Part shown: positions 11,539-23,345 of the stretch, piece by piece | Position numbering within the stretch: the stretch's first letter is position 1 | Layout: every line of letters starts with the position of its first letter | Made by a program: the position numbers and the translations under genes | Notes under the pieces: generated by a model | Told to the model about the DNA's origin: nothing | Database searches by the model: none | Seen by the model: only the letters and a program-made list of their open reading frames with translations | Assembly (NCBI GenBank): GCA_034770075.1 | Contig: JAVJAP010000212.1 | Coordinates: 62,001 to 126,000 of the forward strand | Length of the DNA stretch: 64,000 nucleotides | Direction of reading: 5' to 3' | Source: Aralia elata | Lineage: Eukaryota; Streptophyta; Magnoliopsida; Apiales; Araliaceae

Positions 11539-12729
11539 TCAAGCAGTAGGCCCGAACTCGTCATCATCATTTGGGGTTGGTGGTGGAAAAACTGGCAATG
11601 GCTGCGCTTCAGGAAAATGAACATAATCCATCAACGGTTGCATATTAGAATACATATTTGCTATTGCTTGTGTACAACTCTGCTAATAAGCGAACATATG
11701 TTCCTGTCGATCCGCCAACCGTTGATTCTGCCTCAATATGGTTTTATGCTGAGAATCGATAAGGCGCTGCAATTCATAAAATTGAAGGCTGAACTGAGAT
11801 TTGCCTGTAGAGGTGGACGTCGAAGGACCCGCTACCTCTGTATCAGCTGCCTGCTCATCATCTTCAGAAGGAGAATGAATGATATACCCCAAACTACGGG
11901 GATGCAACTCACCTCCTTCCCATTCTTTATAACGCGCAATTAGACGGTGATCCAACAGTAGTAATGGTTGCTGCAAAACTTCCTCAGCTCCCCAACGAAC
12001 ACCCGCTTGAAGACATAATCCACAAATCAGAGAAGGGTGTGGCAAACCACCTTGGCTATGTAAGCTCCGTAATGTTCAGCGAATCGACCCCTCAATCACC
12101 TCTCCCACATTAATCTCAATACCCGTCACAATGGCATATAATAACAAAGCTTTCTCCTTGGGTACATCACTCACATGATGTGATGGCATCAGCTTAGCGG
12201 AGAGGAAAGCATACCAAACCTTACCAAAACGACTCAAATCCTTACTATGGAATGAAATTGCTGCATGTGGCCCTCTAGATATCCAAGTCGTCCCCGGTTT
12301 ACACAAGTCAGTAACCACCTTCTCCAAATTCGGTCCCTCCGCAAGAAATTGAGTGTATCTACAGCGTATATCAGGCCGCAAGTTATAATATTCATTGATC
12401 GTCTGAGCTCTGAATGAAACTTTCTTACCCCTGATTGTAACCTCGTATGAAGCCACATCTTCTGCATTGGCATAGAATTCTTTGACAATGGCTATACATG
12501 CAGGTTTTGGATGTGCGGTGAATGTCTCCCATCCCCTCTCAATTATCTGTAGCATCATCTCACCATCTACCACTTCGTCAGGTGTGAGACCGCGCTCGGG
12601 AGTTAGAGCTTTACCTGATGTGTACGAATCATATCTGTCAGTGGCCTCAGCACTGACGAATTTCCTTCTATCAAATTGCCTAGATGGTGTTGAAGATGAA
12701 CCCTCACCCCGATGCCTTTTAGGAGCCAT
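11539..12729 (-). pseudogene. env-position ORF (putative plant transposon protein)
   Basis: A 396-codon minus-strand frame after integrase. The start at 12729 opens MAPKRHRGEGSSSTP, a basic Ser-rich N-terminus. A block with FYANAEDV, INEYYNLRP and, later, LMPSHHVSDVPKEKALLLYAI matches the domain that occupies the env position in Athila-type elements (known as putative plant transposon protein). The C-terminus is acidic and Pro-rich. Two in-frame stops break it: TGA at 12076-12078 and TAG at 11683-11685. I see no signal peptide or clear transmembrane segment, so an envelope role is not supported. An alternative upstream Met lies at 12786. Confidence 0.75.
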
Positions 12730-13328
12730 TACTAACCACTGAACAATCAAACCCAATCGTAGATTCCGAAACAACAAGACAAACACCCCACAATTCTGCT
12801 ATGCAAATCCCCCAAACTCAAACGCTACTAATTTCCAACTAAACTTTGCACAAGTGAAGACACGAAAACAATTTGAAACCCAGACAATCCAACCAAAATT
12901 CAACAGAAATCAAAACGCAAGAGTATAACATGGATCCAAACTGTAAAGAATGCAATTTTTGTGATTGAATAAAAATATTTATTGAGTTATATAAATATTT
13001 TTATTAATTTATTGAGCTAAATAAATAATTTATTAAGTTTTTGTGGAATGGGTATATGTTAAGTTTAATAATGTTAAATGCTATTTGAATGTGATTTATT
13101 ATGTTATTCTAATTTAATTTAATAATTAAATTAGATGATGAAAATGTTTATTTGAATAAGAGAATTTATTTGGTATTATTGTTGTTTGTTAAATGAAATT
13201 ATTAATTTGGTTAGTAAGGTTTAATTGAATTTATTTAATAATAAGTTCAATTAAATTAGAAGTGTGACATTTTAAACTATATGTTATAATGATTTATTAA
13301 AATAAATGAGAAAATGTTTAATTCAGTT

Positions 13329-13466
13329 ATACCAAACAAGGCCCTATGATCTTTGTTTGGAAATAATGGGTTATTTTATTTGTGTTTTACCAAACAAGGC
13401 CTTAATTATGACCTTTAGTTAGAATAATGGGTTATTTTTAAATTAGTTTACCAAACAAGCCTTATG
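13329..13466 (+). repeat. tandem 60-bp repeat in LTR, about 3 copies
   Basis: TACCAAACAAGSCYTTATG-like starts recur at 13329, 13388 and 13449 (59 and 61 bases apart), the first two followed by AATAATGGGTTATTTT. The array precedes a purine-rich 13565-13700 stretch that looks like the start of the transcribed part, so it may be a U3 enhancer repeat. Confidence 0.7.
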
Positions 13467-14344
13467 GCTTTTGAAATTTTATAACTGATGGATTAAATTT
13501 AGATTAAACGTTATTATATTAATTATCAGTTTTATTTTTCATCAGTTTTTTTTAAACTACGTCTGTTGTAAAAAGAAAAGAAAGAAAAGAAAGAACATCA
13601 GAGTTTGAGAGAAAAGAAGAAACACAGAGCTTGAGAGAAAAAGGTGAGAGCAGAGTCTTGAAAGAAAAAGAGAGAGTTTGAGAGAAGAGTTTGGAATTGA
13701 AGAGAAGATTTCTAGCATCAAAGGAGACTAATCAATTTTCTAAACAAATTGAAGGTATAATCCTTTTTAAGTTCTTTCCTGTATTTCATTATTTTAGTTC
13801 TCTGTATAAAATTTACTTGCTTAATACATGAATTACTTGGTGTAATTGGTAGTAATCATGTGTTAGATGATTATATGATGATTAATAATCAGTTTAGAGG
13901 TATTAATCCATGAAAATATGCTTTGGAATAAAGTTTGTAATTTTACAGAGTTTGTTTCATGAATTGTATATATGTATCAAAATTGATGCTCTATTTGATT
14001 ATTAATTGGTTAATTAATAATTATTCATGATTATATGATGAAAAACAAGAATAATGCAGGAAGAATGGTTTTAATTGGTTGAAAAATGAATTTACAGAGT
14101 TTAATTTCATGAGAATGGTTAAAACTTGAACATTTGGTTTTAACAGAGAATTTTTGATTTAAATTGGTTGTTTATGTGTTGGAATGATTTAAATGTTTAG
14201 AAAACATGTTTGGTAAATGTTTTGTATCATATATGATGTCTGGGTATGTTTAAATTATTCATTGGATGGTAGAATTCGAAATATTTTGGCCAAATTTGGC
14301 CTAAGTTTTCACTGGTTCGCGACCTGTAGAAGGTGTCAGTCGCG

Positions 14345-14491
14345 TCTACCGCCCCGGCGGTAGAAATGAGCTAGGATTATCGCCCCGACGGTTCTGTCGC
14401 CCCGGCGGCAAAATTGCACTAAATTCTTCGCCCCGGCGACAGCCTCGCCCCGACGACGATTTTGTTAAGTTTTTTCTCGCCCCGGCGAGAA
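14345..14491. repeat. CGCCCCGGCG palindromes, six units
   Basis: Six units share the CGCCCCGRCG core but have different arms. 14345-14364 is TCTACCGCC with its pairing partner GGCGGTAGA. 14395-14410 has GTCGCC/GGCGGC-type arms. 14473-14491 has TTCTCGC/GCGAGAA arms. Three weaker units lie between, some with GACG. The block is a sharp GC island in AT-rich LTR. Confidence 0.8.
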
Positions 14492-15831
14492 TCGCTGCTG
14501 TAAAAAAAAATTATTATTATTATTATTTTGTTTTCTTTTCTTGGAAGTTATGATGCATAATTAAACTTATATTAATGTATTAAATGACTAAAGAATTTCC
14601 AAGATGATTGCTAAACTAGTACTTGTTGACTATGGTATGCTAAATGAGATGTTATGATAAAAGAGCAAGCTTAGAATGCTTTTAATCTTGTGACTAATTA
14701 TATTACCATTTTACAATTAAATGTTTAGGTTGTTTAAGGATCGTGAATTACTTAAATTTGTAATCTACGTTTGAGGCAAGTTTCCTTATCTCAATTCAAT
14801 ATTTTTACGTTGAGCAAGTTGTTCTTTCCTTTTAACTTGTTAATTTATTCAAAGCAAGTTTATTTATAATAAGCAAGCTTATTGACCTTAGCTTATTGAT
14901 ATTCAAGCAAGGTTACTATTATGTTACGTACTTAAGCGTTATTCCAATCGTTGTTTGTTATTCAAATTTCGAGTATAGTTTCTATTGAGCAAGCTTATTT
15001 AATAAATTAGACTAGCAAACCCTTATTGATTCAGCTAGTCCTTAGTTGATGAGCGATTTCAAAGACTTAGAATATTTTCTATTCTTGTTCCAAACCAAGT
15101 TCCTTTTGGTACGGATTCAGATGATAAACTGAGATGAACAACCCTAATATAGGGGATTACTTACGCGACAGCGTTAAAATGTTTGTGCACAATATATTGT
15201 ACAAAGGGCTGATCCCCCTGAGTACGAGATGTTGGTCCATAGTCCATATGACTGTTAAAGGTTACGGTAGAGATACTTGTTAACCTAGGACATAGTTCGA
15301 GGTCTTGTGACCCTTAGATATAATTTCTAAATCTTGAAATCTATTTTTCTTTGAATCGAGCATTCAAACGAGCTTTTAGATTTTGCTCATTTATTGACTG
15401 AAATTCAGAAAAACTATTATTCCTCAGTTGAAATCCATATTTTTAAATATTATTGTTATCGTACTTGTGAGCAATTGTTTGCTCACTCTTGCACTAAAAC
15501 TTTGCAGCTAAGCCAGAAAAGCAGGACGAACCGTCCACGAGAAAAAGCAAGGGCAAGATGCCAAAGTAGCAAGAGATTTATTATCCACTTGATGTCTATT
15601 TGTATCAAAGACTTGTTTAAATTATGTTTTATTCCGCATTTGATGTATTAAGGTTAAGATAACCTGGGATTTGAATGTTTAATAGTTTGGTGATGTAACC
15701 CATTTTGGGAAGATGTTTCCTTAAGTTTATTTTATTGTTCTTAATATTGGGTAGTTAGATGTGATTGAATGAGATAGTGAACACCAAATTTGTGGGAATT
15801 AAGTACCTAGATTTGGGGGTGTCACACAAAC

Positions 15832-16719
15832 TGCCCAATATCAATTCCAGATGAACTTGACTCAAACCCAATGTAGGATACCTGACAGATTTTGTGGAGT
15901 TTGAGCGGTTGAATTGGTTGACTTGCTTCTTCAATTAGGTACAAACCCTAGGACTCGTTCATGCAAAGAGATAGCTTACGTAGATTATGCATGAAAAACA
16001 GAGTATTCCTCTTTTGAATGAGAGATGGACTTAGAGCCGTGTTAGGATTTTGATTTTGGAGAGGAGTTTGATATGTTTAAGAAGGAATCCAAGTGTGGGT
16101 AGGATGAGGGATGAATTTAGAAGAGAAATTAGAGAGGAGAAGGTCGGTTCGGTATAGGAGAGGTAGAAATAGGAGTTAGAAGAAGTTGCATGGGTTTAGG
16201 ATTCAAAGAAACTGAATTGGGATCAGGTTTTAAAATTAGATTTTCGCGATCCTCGCCGGGGCGAGAAGTTTATACCTGAAAATCTCGCCGAGGCGAGAAT
16301 GGACAGAGAAGAATGGGCTGGGGCGAGAAATTTCCACGCTGGAGCGGGTTTTAGCAAAGAGGTTCTCGCCGGGGCGAGAAGCCCTAGTGTATTTTTCTCG
16401 CCGGGGCGAGAAACCTCTTTTCTGCGATTTTTGCTTTATTCCCCCTTTCTTCAATTGGTACCATCCCAATAGCATGTCTCTTCTTCTAATGCATTCCCTA
16501 AGTCTTTTCCCCTATTCCACAGAATAACAACATAAATGAGTCTAACCACGAGAGATTTGAGAGTTATTTCAAAACATGAACAATTTGAACTACTACTTCT
16601 ACTAACTGGAACAAAATTACTAACTACACTAAATCTATTAAAGCAATAAAGTAACATGATTGGGTTGCCTCCCATCGAGCGCTTGGTTTATAGTCGTCAA
16701 CTCGACTTTCTCTGCGGTA
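15832..16719 (-). other. spacer between pol and env-position ORF
   Basis: Internal non-coding sequence of the Athila-like element, between the end of integrase and the solo LTR insertion. No credible ORF. It carries GC palindromes at 16252-16412. Confidence 0.65.
16252..16412. repeat. CTCGCCGGGGCGAG palindromes inside the Athila-like element
   Basis: Complete units at 16252-16265, 16283-16298, 16363-16380 and 16395-16412, with degenerate half units between (GGGGCGAGAA at 16320, GGAGCGGG at 16341). They are the LTR units in opposite orientation (CCGGGG instead of CCCCGG cores on +). They lie in the transcribed interior, not in an LTR. Confidence 0.8.
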
Positions 16720-17742
16720 TTAAGCATCAGTTTGATCGAGGGAAGAGAGATAAATCACTGATGCTTGTCGATCCACATCGCCTCCCCAATAATGTTTGAG
16801 TCGCTGACCATTGACCTTGAAAGTGCGCTTTAAGTTTGGTTCTTCGATGTCGATTGCTCCGTGGGGGGCTACAGCAGTGACAATGAAAGGACCTGACCAT
16901 CTAGACTTCAGCTTTTCAGGAAATAACCGCAATCTGGAGTTGAACAACAATACTGCCTGTCCCGGTTCGAATTTCCGATCAACTATCCATTTGTCATGCC
17001 ACCTCTTGACTTTTTCTTTATACAACTTAGCGTTTTCATAGGCTTGGTGACGAAACTCCTCCATCTCATTCAATTGAAGCAACCTTTTCTCGCCCGATGC
17101 TTGGAGATCAAAGTTCAATTTCTGAATTGCCCAATATGCATTGTGTTTAAGTTCAACCGGTAAATGACACGCTTTTCTGTAAATTATGCGATACGGTGAC
17201 ATTCCAATGGGATTCTTATAGGCCGTGCGATACGCCCATAAAGCATCGTCTAATTTCATTGCCCAATCCTTACGAGATGGGTTCACCACTTTCTCTAGAA
17301 TTTGCTTAACTTCACGATTCGACGCCTCCGCTTGGCCATTCGTTTGGGGATGATAAGCCGTAGCAATCCTGTGTTTGACTCCATATTTAGCTAACAACTT
17401 GGTGAACTGCTTATTGCAAAAATGGGTACCTTTGTCACTGATTATGGCTCTTGGTGTACCGAATCGAGTAAAAATATTTTTCTGCAAGAACTGTAGAACC
17501 ACTTTGGCATCATTTGTGGGTAATGCAGATGCTTCAACCCATTTTGATACATAATCCACAGCCAAAAGTATGTATTGATTGTTGAATGACGACGGAAATG
17601 GCCCTATAAAGTCAATACCCCATACGTCGAAGAGTTCAACTTCAAGGATAGTGTTGAGAGGCATTTCATGCCGTTTCGAAATGTTGCCAACCCTTTGACA
17701 TCTATCGCACTTTAGAACAAAAAGGTGGGCATTTTTGAACAA
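16720..17742 (-). pseudogene. int: integrase catalytic core and C-terminus, Athila-like
   Basis: The HHCC finger finishes with CDRCQRVGN. The catalytic core carries the D,D,E triad: WGIDFIGPFP, ISDKGTHF and HPQTNGQAEASNREVK. The C-terminal part has the beta-barrel motif GQAVLLFNSRLRLFPEKLKSRW and GPFIV. There is no chromodomain, as expected for Athila and unlike the element at 41608. 340 open codons with no internal stop. Confidence 0.92.
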
Positions 17743-17763
17743 CGAAGGCCAGAAAAACCCTGA

Positions 17764-18354
17764 TTACAACACTTTTACTACAGTTCTTTCTCCCCTATAA
17801 TGTCCTCCATACTCTGACGAATGGTAACGAGTCAATATGCTCTCCATTTCTTCCTGAGGCACACAACGTCGTATCATTTGATCCGCATAAGTTTTGAAGA
17901 GAAATGGTTCATCCCAGAGGTACTGCTTGATATCATGGAGAAATTTCTTTCTTTGTTGAGAAGTGAAATCTTGTGGAAGTACGTTACTGACTAGATAGTT
18001 CACGTAATCAGCATACCAAGGTACTTCGGTGGTGATACGATACAGCTGCTCATCCGAAAACGACTCATTAATTACCACTTCATCCTTTTTCTGAATGTCA
18101 GCATTCTCTAACCTCGAAAGATGATCAGCTACCTGATTCTCCGTACCTTTCCTATCTTGAATTTCTAAGTCAAATTCTTGCAACAGGAGGACCCATCGAA
18201 TCAACCTTGGTTTGGCATCCTTCTTTGAAATCAAGTATTTGATGGCTGCATGATCAGTGTAGACTATCACCTTGGTTCCGATCAGATATGCTCGAAATTT
18301 ATCAAAGGCAAATACTACTGCAAGTAACTCTTTTTCTGTAGTGGTGTAATTCAA
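17764..18354 (-). pseudogene. pol: RNase H and integrase zinc-binding start, Athila-like
   Basis: RNase H continues with NYTTTEKELLAVVFA and VYTDHAAIKYL (catalytic Glu and Asp visible) and ends at NQVADHLSR. About 80 residues later the integrase zinc domain begins with the two His of HSSEYGGHYRGERT. TAA at 17764 stands where a Gln is usual, between the His and Cys pairs of the HHCC finger. Confidence 0.88.
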
Positions 18355-18414
18355 TTGTGCATCAGTGAGTGTCTTACTTGAGTAATAAATGGTGTGAAAA
18401 ATCTTATCCCTTCG

Positions 18415-19200
18415 CTATCCCAACACAGCTCCCACTGCATAATCACTTGCGTCACACATCAACTCAAAAGGTAAAGTCCAATCGGGAGCAACTATGATCG
18501 GGGCTGTGATTAACTTCTTTTTCAGTACTTCAAAGGCTTCGATGCAAGAGTGATCCATCTTGAAGGGAACATCTTTCTCAAGGAGTGAACATAATGATTT
18601 TGAAATTTTTGAGAAGTCCTTGATGAATCGACGGTAGAATCCTGCATGTCCGAGAAAACTTTTAATGCCTCTTACAGATGTCGGTGGAGGTAGCTTTTCA
18701 ATGGTTTCGATCTTTGCTCTATCCACCTCTAAGCCTGCTTCGGACACCTTGTGCCCCAGAATAATCCCTTCTTGCACCATAAAGTGGCATTTTTCCCAGT
18801 TAAGCACCAGATTTGTCTCCACACAGCGCTTCAACACTAAGATGAGATTGCTAAGACACAGATCAAAACTATCACCGAATACAGAAAAATCATCCATGAA
18901 TACCTACAAATTCTGCTCAACCATATCCGAGAAAATAGTCATCATGCATCGCTAAAATGTAGCCGGTGCATTACATAACCCGAAAGACATTCTCCGGAAT
19001 GCAAACGTTCCATAAGGGCATGTAAAAGTCGTTTTCTCTTGGTCCTCCAGAGCTATTACTATCTGGTTATAACCTGAGTATCCGTCAAGAAGGCAGTAAA
19101 ACTGATGATCGGACAACCTATCCAACATCTGATCAATAAATGGCTGTGGAAAGTGATCCTTGCGCGTTGCTTTGTTCAACTTGTGGTAATCCATACACAC
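18415..19200 (-). pseudogene. pol: reverse transcriptase core, Athila-like
   Basis: RT palm with CLLDGYSGYNQI and catalytic FMDD (MDDFSVFGD), then the connection LGHKVSEAGLEVD and FLGHAGFYRRFIKDFS. The end, FELMCDASDYAVGAVLG, is the start of RNase H with its first catalytic Asp. TAG at 18952 (after ATF) and TAG at 18904 (just before the FMDD box) interrupt the palm; TAG at 18415 follows the RNase H start. Confidence 0.9.
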
Positions 19201-19203
19201 TCG

Positions 19204-21201
19204 TCAACCTGTAACTGTTCTTGTAGGAATGAGTTCATTATTTTCGTTTTCAACCACTGTCATTCCCCCCTTTTTAGGCACACACTGTACAAGACTTACC
19301 CAAGAACTGTCTGAAATCAGATAGATAATATCGGTATCTAACCACTTAATGATTTCCTTCTTCACTACGTCCTTCATGATCGGATTCAATCTTCTTTGTT
19401 GCTCAATAACCGGTTTTGCTCCTTCTTCAAGTAGAATTTTGTACATGCAAAATGACGGACTGATTCCCTTGATGTCTGCTATTGTCCACCCAATTACTGT
19501 TTTATACTCACGCAAAACCCTTAATAGTTTTTCTTCTTGAGATTCATTCAAATGACCAGAAACTATTACTGGTAGCGTGTCAGAGTCTCCCAAGTAAGCA
19601 TACCTTAGATGAGATGGAAGCGGTTTGAGTTCAAGCATAGGTGGTTCTTCTACTGACGGTTTGGACCTCTTTTCCCCTTCTTTTGGCCGGTTAAGTGTAT
19701 CAAATTGCCTGCTAAATTTTCGAGAAATAGGTAACGCGTCTAAAACCTTGACATAATCCCACTCATCAAAATCATCAAGAGTGTCTATCCTAACCAGAGC
19801 AGCTTCTAATGGATCTTCACAATAACTTACACTGGTTCGCTCATTCACGATTTCATCTAGCAGGTCTATTAGTAAGCATTCCTCGCATTCCTTAGGGAAT
19901 TTCATCGATTTAAACACGCTAGAGGTGACTTCCTGGTCTTGAACTCTCATTGTCAATTCACCTTTTTGTACATCTATCAACGTTCTCCCTGTTGCTAAGA
20001 ATGGACGACCTAATATGATGGGGATTTCTTTAAACTCTTCGTAATCCAAAATGACGAAGTTGGACGGGAAGATGAATTTATCAACCTTAACCAAGATATC
20101 TTCCATAATACCCCTCGGATATGTCACTGACCTGTCTGCCAACTGCAAGCTGAAGTTTGTCGGTTTTGGTGCCTTTTGCCCAAGCTGAGTGTAAACTAAT
20201 AACGGCATTAATTTGATGCTAGCTCCTAAGTCACACAATGCCCTTCCAGAGAACTGGTTACCAATTACACATGGAATATTGAAGCTTCCTGGATCCTTTA
20301 GTTTGGGTGGCAATTTGTTCTGCAAAATTGCACTGCATTCCTCGGTTAATGCTACCGTCTCGAATTCTCCCAGTTTTCTCTTCTTTGACAACACCTCCTT
20401 CATGAATTTTGCATAACTGGGCATCTGTTCCAGGGCTTCTGCAAATGGTATGTTAATGTGCAGTTTGTTGAAAACATCTAAGAATCTAGAGAATTGCTTA
20501 TCTAACTTAGCTTTCTGCAATCTTTGAGGGAATGGTACGGGAGGCACTACACTATTTGGCTTGCGTTCTTTTGACTTTGCCTCCGAACCTGCATCCTTCA
20601 CCTTTTCTGGTTCGTTCATCTTACTTTTTGCCGGGGTTACCTCATCTTCATTCTCCACAACTGTTTCTGGGGTAGAATTTCCTTCAACCGTATCAGGAAG
20701 CTCTTTTCCACTCCTTAAGGTGACAGCCTTGCAATGTTCTTTTCCATCCGTTCTTGGGTTAACCTCTGTATCGCTTGGAAGTGCTCCTTGTGGTCGATTG
20801 TTCAAGACATTAGCCAACTGTCCCAGCTGATTTTCCAAGTTCCTAATTGACACTGCCTGGCTTTTCACATTCAAATCTACCTGAGTTAACAACTTATCTT
20901 GATCATTCATTCTTTTCTCAGACGCTGTGATGAATCTTGCCAACGATTCTTCTAAACTCGGTTTTCTTTCTGCATGTTGTGGAGCTTGGTTCTGAAAACC
21001 TGGGGGATTCTGTGATCTTGGAGCTGGATTTTGAGTCTGAGTGTTATTGCTCCAAGAGAAACCCGGATGATTCTTCCACCCCGAATTATAAGCATTCTGA
21101 TATGGCTGTTGCGGTCTGCTATAACTCCCCAAATACTGTACCGATTCTGGATTAATAGCACAATACTCCGTCGGATGTGCACCTGCACATAGCTCACACA
21201 C
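19204..21201 (-). pseudogene. pol: gag end, protease and RT start, Athila-like
   Basis: A 665-codon open stretch. It begins with a short Cys-His knuckle (CELCAGAHPTEYC), then a Pro/Asn/Gln-rich linker. An aspartic protease follows around residue 325 with ALCDLGASIKLMP (active-site Asp present) and flap-side IILGRPFLATG. The RT N-terminus (WVSLVQCVPKKGG) ends the block. TGA at 19204 stands where RT normally has Trp, directly before RVCMDY. Shadow ORFs on + at 20213 and 20561 are not genes. Confidence 0.85.
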
Positions 21202-21210
21202 ATAGGCTAC

Positions 21211-22125
21211 TTACTGGACTTTCGATTCTGCCAAAGCTTCAATTTTCTTAGACATGGCTGCCATCTGAGCTGTTAGTGCTGTGACCGCATCTACTTCCAA
21301 TACTCCAGCTACCTTTTGTTGATTCATTCTAGAAGTCGGCCATTGATAGTTATTTGCAGCCATAGTCTCTAACAAAGTGAAAGCTTCCTCAAAATTTTTA
21401 TCCATAAGTGCTCCTCTCGCAGCTGCATCAATACATATTCGAGTGTCACTATTCAACCCATTGTAGAATGTCTGAACTTGTAGCGACTTGGGTAGCCCAT
21501 GATGTGGACAGTTTCTCAATAACTCCTTGAACCTTTCCTAAGCCTTGTATAGTGACTCTCCATGCTGTTGCCCAAATATAGAAATCTCATTTCTCAACTT
21601 AGTCGACTTAGTTGGCGGGAAGAATTTTGCTATGAATTTCTGAGCTAGATCATCCCAAGTTGTGATGGATCCTGGCGGAAGTGAATGCAACCAACTCTTT
21701 GCTTTATCTCTTAGTGTGAACGGAAATAGACGTAATCTCACTGCATCATCTGTCATATTGGGATATTTGAATGTATCACAGATCTTTAAAAAGATAACCA
21801 AGTGTTCATTCGGATCGTCGTTAGCTAATCCCCCAAATTGTACCGCATTCTGAAGCATATGAATTGTTCCCGGCTTGATCTCGAAGGAATTAGCGGTGAT
21901 AACTGTTCTCGTGATGCTTGATTTGATCTCGTCTATCTTAGGCATAGCATAATCCCTCAATGATTTCTGTTCTTTGTTAGCCATATTCTCTTTCTCAATT
22001 GTTTCCCGACAGAATTTTCTCAACCGACGTAGCTTTTTCTTAAGATGATCCTCACACTGCATGAGTTCCGGTTGTTTTGATCGCGTTTGCATAAACGAAT
22101 CAAAAGACACCTGAAACAAAAACAA
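21211..22125 (-). pseudogene. gag: gag (capsid) region, Athila-like
   Basis: Retrotransposon gag domain with AKSWLHSLPPGSITTWDDL and KFFPP in its first 195 codons, then a helical C-terminal part (FEEAFTLLETMA). It would form the virus-like particle core in the cytoplasm. A TAG at 21538 replaces an expected Trp and a TAA at 21211 ends the block just before the Cys-His knuckle. Frame is kept throughout. Confidence 0.85.
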
Positions 22126-22195
22126 AAGAAAAATAAGTTTGCTTAATTAGAACAGACTTAATTAAACTGATATTGAAAATTATAAACACAAATAA

Positions 22196-22214
22196 CTCCC
22201 CGGCAACGGCGCCA
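22196..22214 (-). other. primer-binding site, TGGCGCC type
   Basis: The minus strand reads TGGCGCCGTTGCCGGGGAG six bases after the LTR end. This sequence is the usual PBS in Athila and many Tat elements, commonly assigned to tRNA-Asp. It differs from the initiator-Met PBS of the other elements here. Confidence 0.9.
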
Positions 22215-23139
22215 AAAACTTGTTATCCGATTTCACAATCAACAATTACGTGCAAGTATACATGATCAATAAGTAATAAAGTGACAAGAACGACTGTCGA
22301 ACCCACAGGAATTATTATGCTTAATATCTCCAACTATCAATTTAGATTATGGCTATTCTATTAAACAATCACAATTTGGATATTGATTGAAACTAATTAA
22401 ATTAACACTAGAACTGACAATAATCACAAAGGTTGAAATTCAGATTTAAAAAGATTAAGACTACAATATCCCCAATTATATATCATAAACCAATCTATCT
22501 ACACATTCCAATTATTCACTTCAATGGAATTGTTAACAAAAATTCAATTATATTTATAAGCCCTTTTCCAAGTGATCAAATAAATCTATCTAATCCAATT
22601 AACTCTGCGATATTCCTATGCAAAACTAAAGGATTAAATTCATTAAGCTTCAATCTCCAGTTGTTACATGCAGCAAAGAGATATCCCTATTCACTTCACA
22701 ATCCTAATTATTCAACACATGCAAATAATTAAGAATACATGCTATCTCATCCAGTTCCAACTCTAGATTGCATCTCCCGAATTCACCTAGAATATTTCGC
22801 TAATTGTTGGCCAAACAATTTAATCAATAAACATAGAATAAGATAGACAACTCAAACTGATTGAATAACTGGAATTAAATAGATAATTAATTCATAAATA
22901 TAACTGGTTCAATTGTAGCCTTGATTAAAGGTTTAGTTCATACTGACAATAAAAACTAAAAATCCAAAATAAGTCATCATAATTAATTACAAATCAGAGA
23001 TAAAAGATTAAAAGAAAACTCAATGTAATCTCTAGTCCTCCAATCTGAATTCCTCACGATGCTTGACTTGATCTTCAATCTCCTTGTTCAGCTCTGAAAA
23101 TTCAATCTTCGCCTCCTTCTTATCCAATGTGTTATCTCT

Positions 23140-23147
23140 TATTTATA
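23140..23147 (-). promoter_or_regulatory. predicted TATA box of Athila-like LTR
   Basis: TATAAATA on the minus strand in a GGA-TATAAATA-AGAG context, conserved at 7967-7974 in the 3' LTR. It would start the genomic RNA. The call rests on motif and position only. Confidence 0.5.
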
Positions 23148-23249
23148 TCCTCATAAGCCTCCTATCAGAATGGTAGATAGAATCCTTGTTAGCTTCAAAC
23201 TTTTCAAATAACTGAATGTTGACAAATCTTTTAAATTCACTCAGCTGCA

Positions 23250-23345
23250 TTCTCGCCCCGGCGAGAAACTCTTCATAAAACTCCTCGCCCTGGCGAGGTC
23301 TCGCCCCGACGAGAAAATTAGACCATGACTTCTCGCCCCGGCGAG
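23250..23345. repeat. CTCGCCCCGGCGAG palindromes, 4 units (5' LTR)
   Basis: Units at 23250-23267, 23283-23298, 23299-23314 and 23332-23345. The second has CCTGG for CCCGG. One unit more than the 3' LTR of the same element, which means a unit was gained or lost between two sequences that should have started identical. Confidence 0.88.

Larger units (their letters stand above)
12942..15826 (+). mobile_element. gypsy solo LTR (2.9 kb)
   Basis: Starts TGTAAAGAATG, ends TTTGGGGGTGTCACA, flanked by CAAAC at 12937-12941 and 15827-15831. It has no internal PBS, PPT or coding sequence. The 3' half resembles the LTR at 4354-7045 and, more loosely, the ends of the other GGGGGYGTYACA LTRs. It sits between pol and the env-position ORF of the Athila-like host and arrived later. 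Confidence 0.9.
16720..22125 (-). pseudogene. gag-pol: Athila-like gag-pol polyprotein, seven in-frame stops
   Basis: One continuous minus-strand frame of about 1800 codons: gag, Cys-His knuckle, protease, reverse transcriptase, RNase H, integrase. It encodes the capsid and the enzymes for reverse transcription and integration. The first Met is at 22125; an alternative at 22092 (MQTRSK) may be the real start. Stops lie at 21538, 21211, 19204, 18952, 18904, 18415 and 17764. Six fall where a single C-to-T or G-to-A change of a Trp or Gln codon explains them; 18904 would need a transversion if it was a Glu codon. I see no frameshift, so decay is recent and mainly by point change. Confidence 0.9.

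Noticed and set aside
22196..22214. Possible tRNA gene fragments at PBS sites
   Set aside because: Only the short complement of a tRNA 3' end is present, at the exact PBS position after an LTR.
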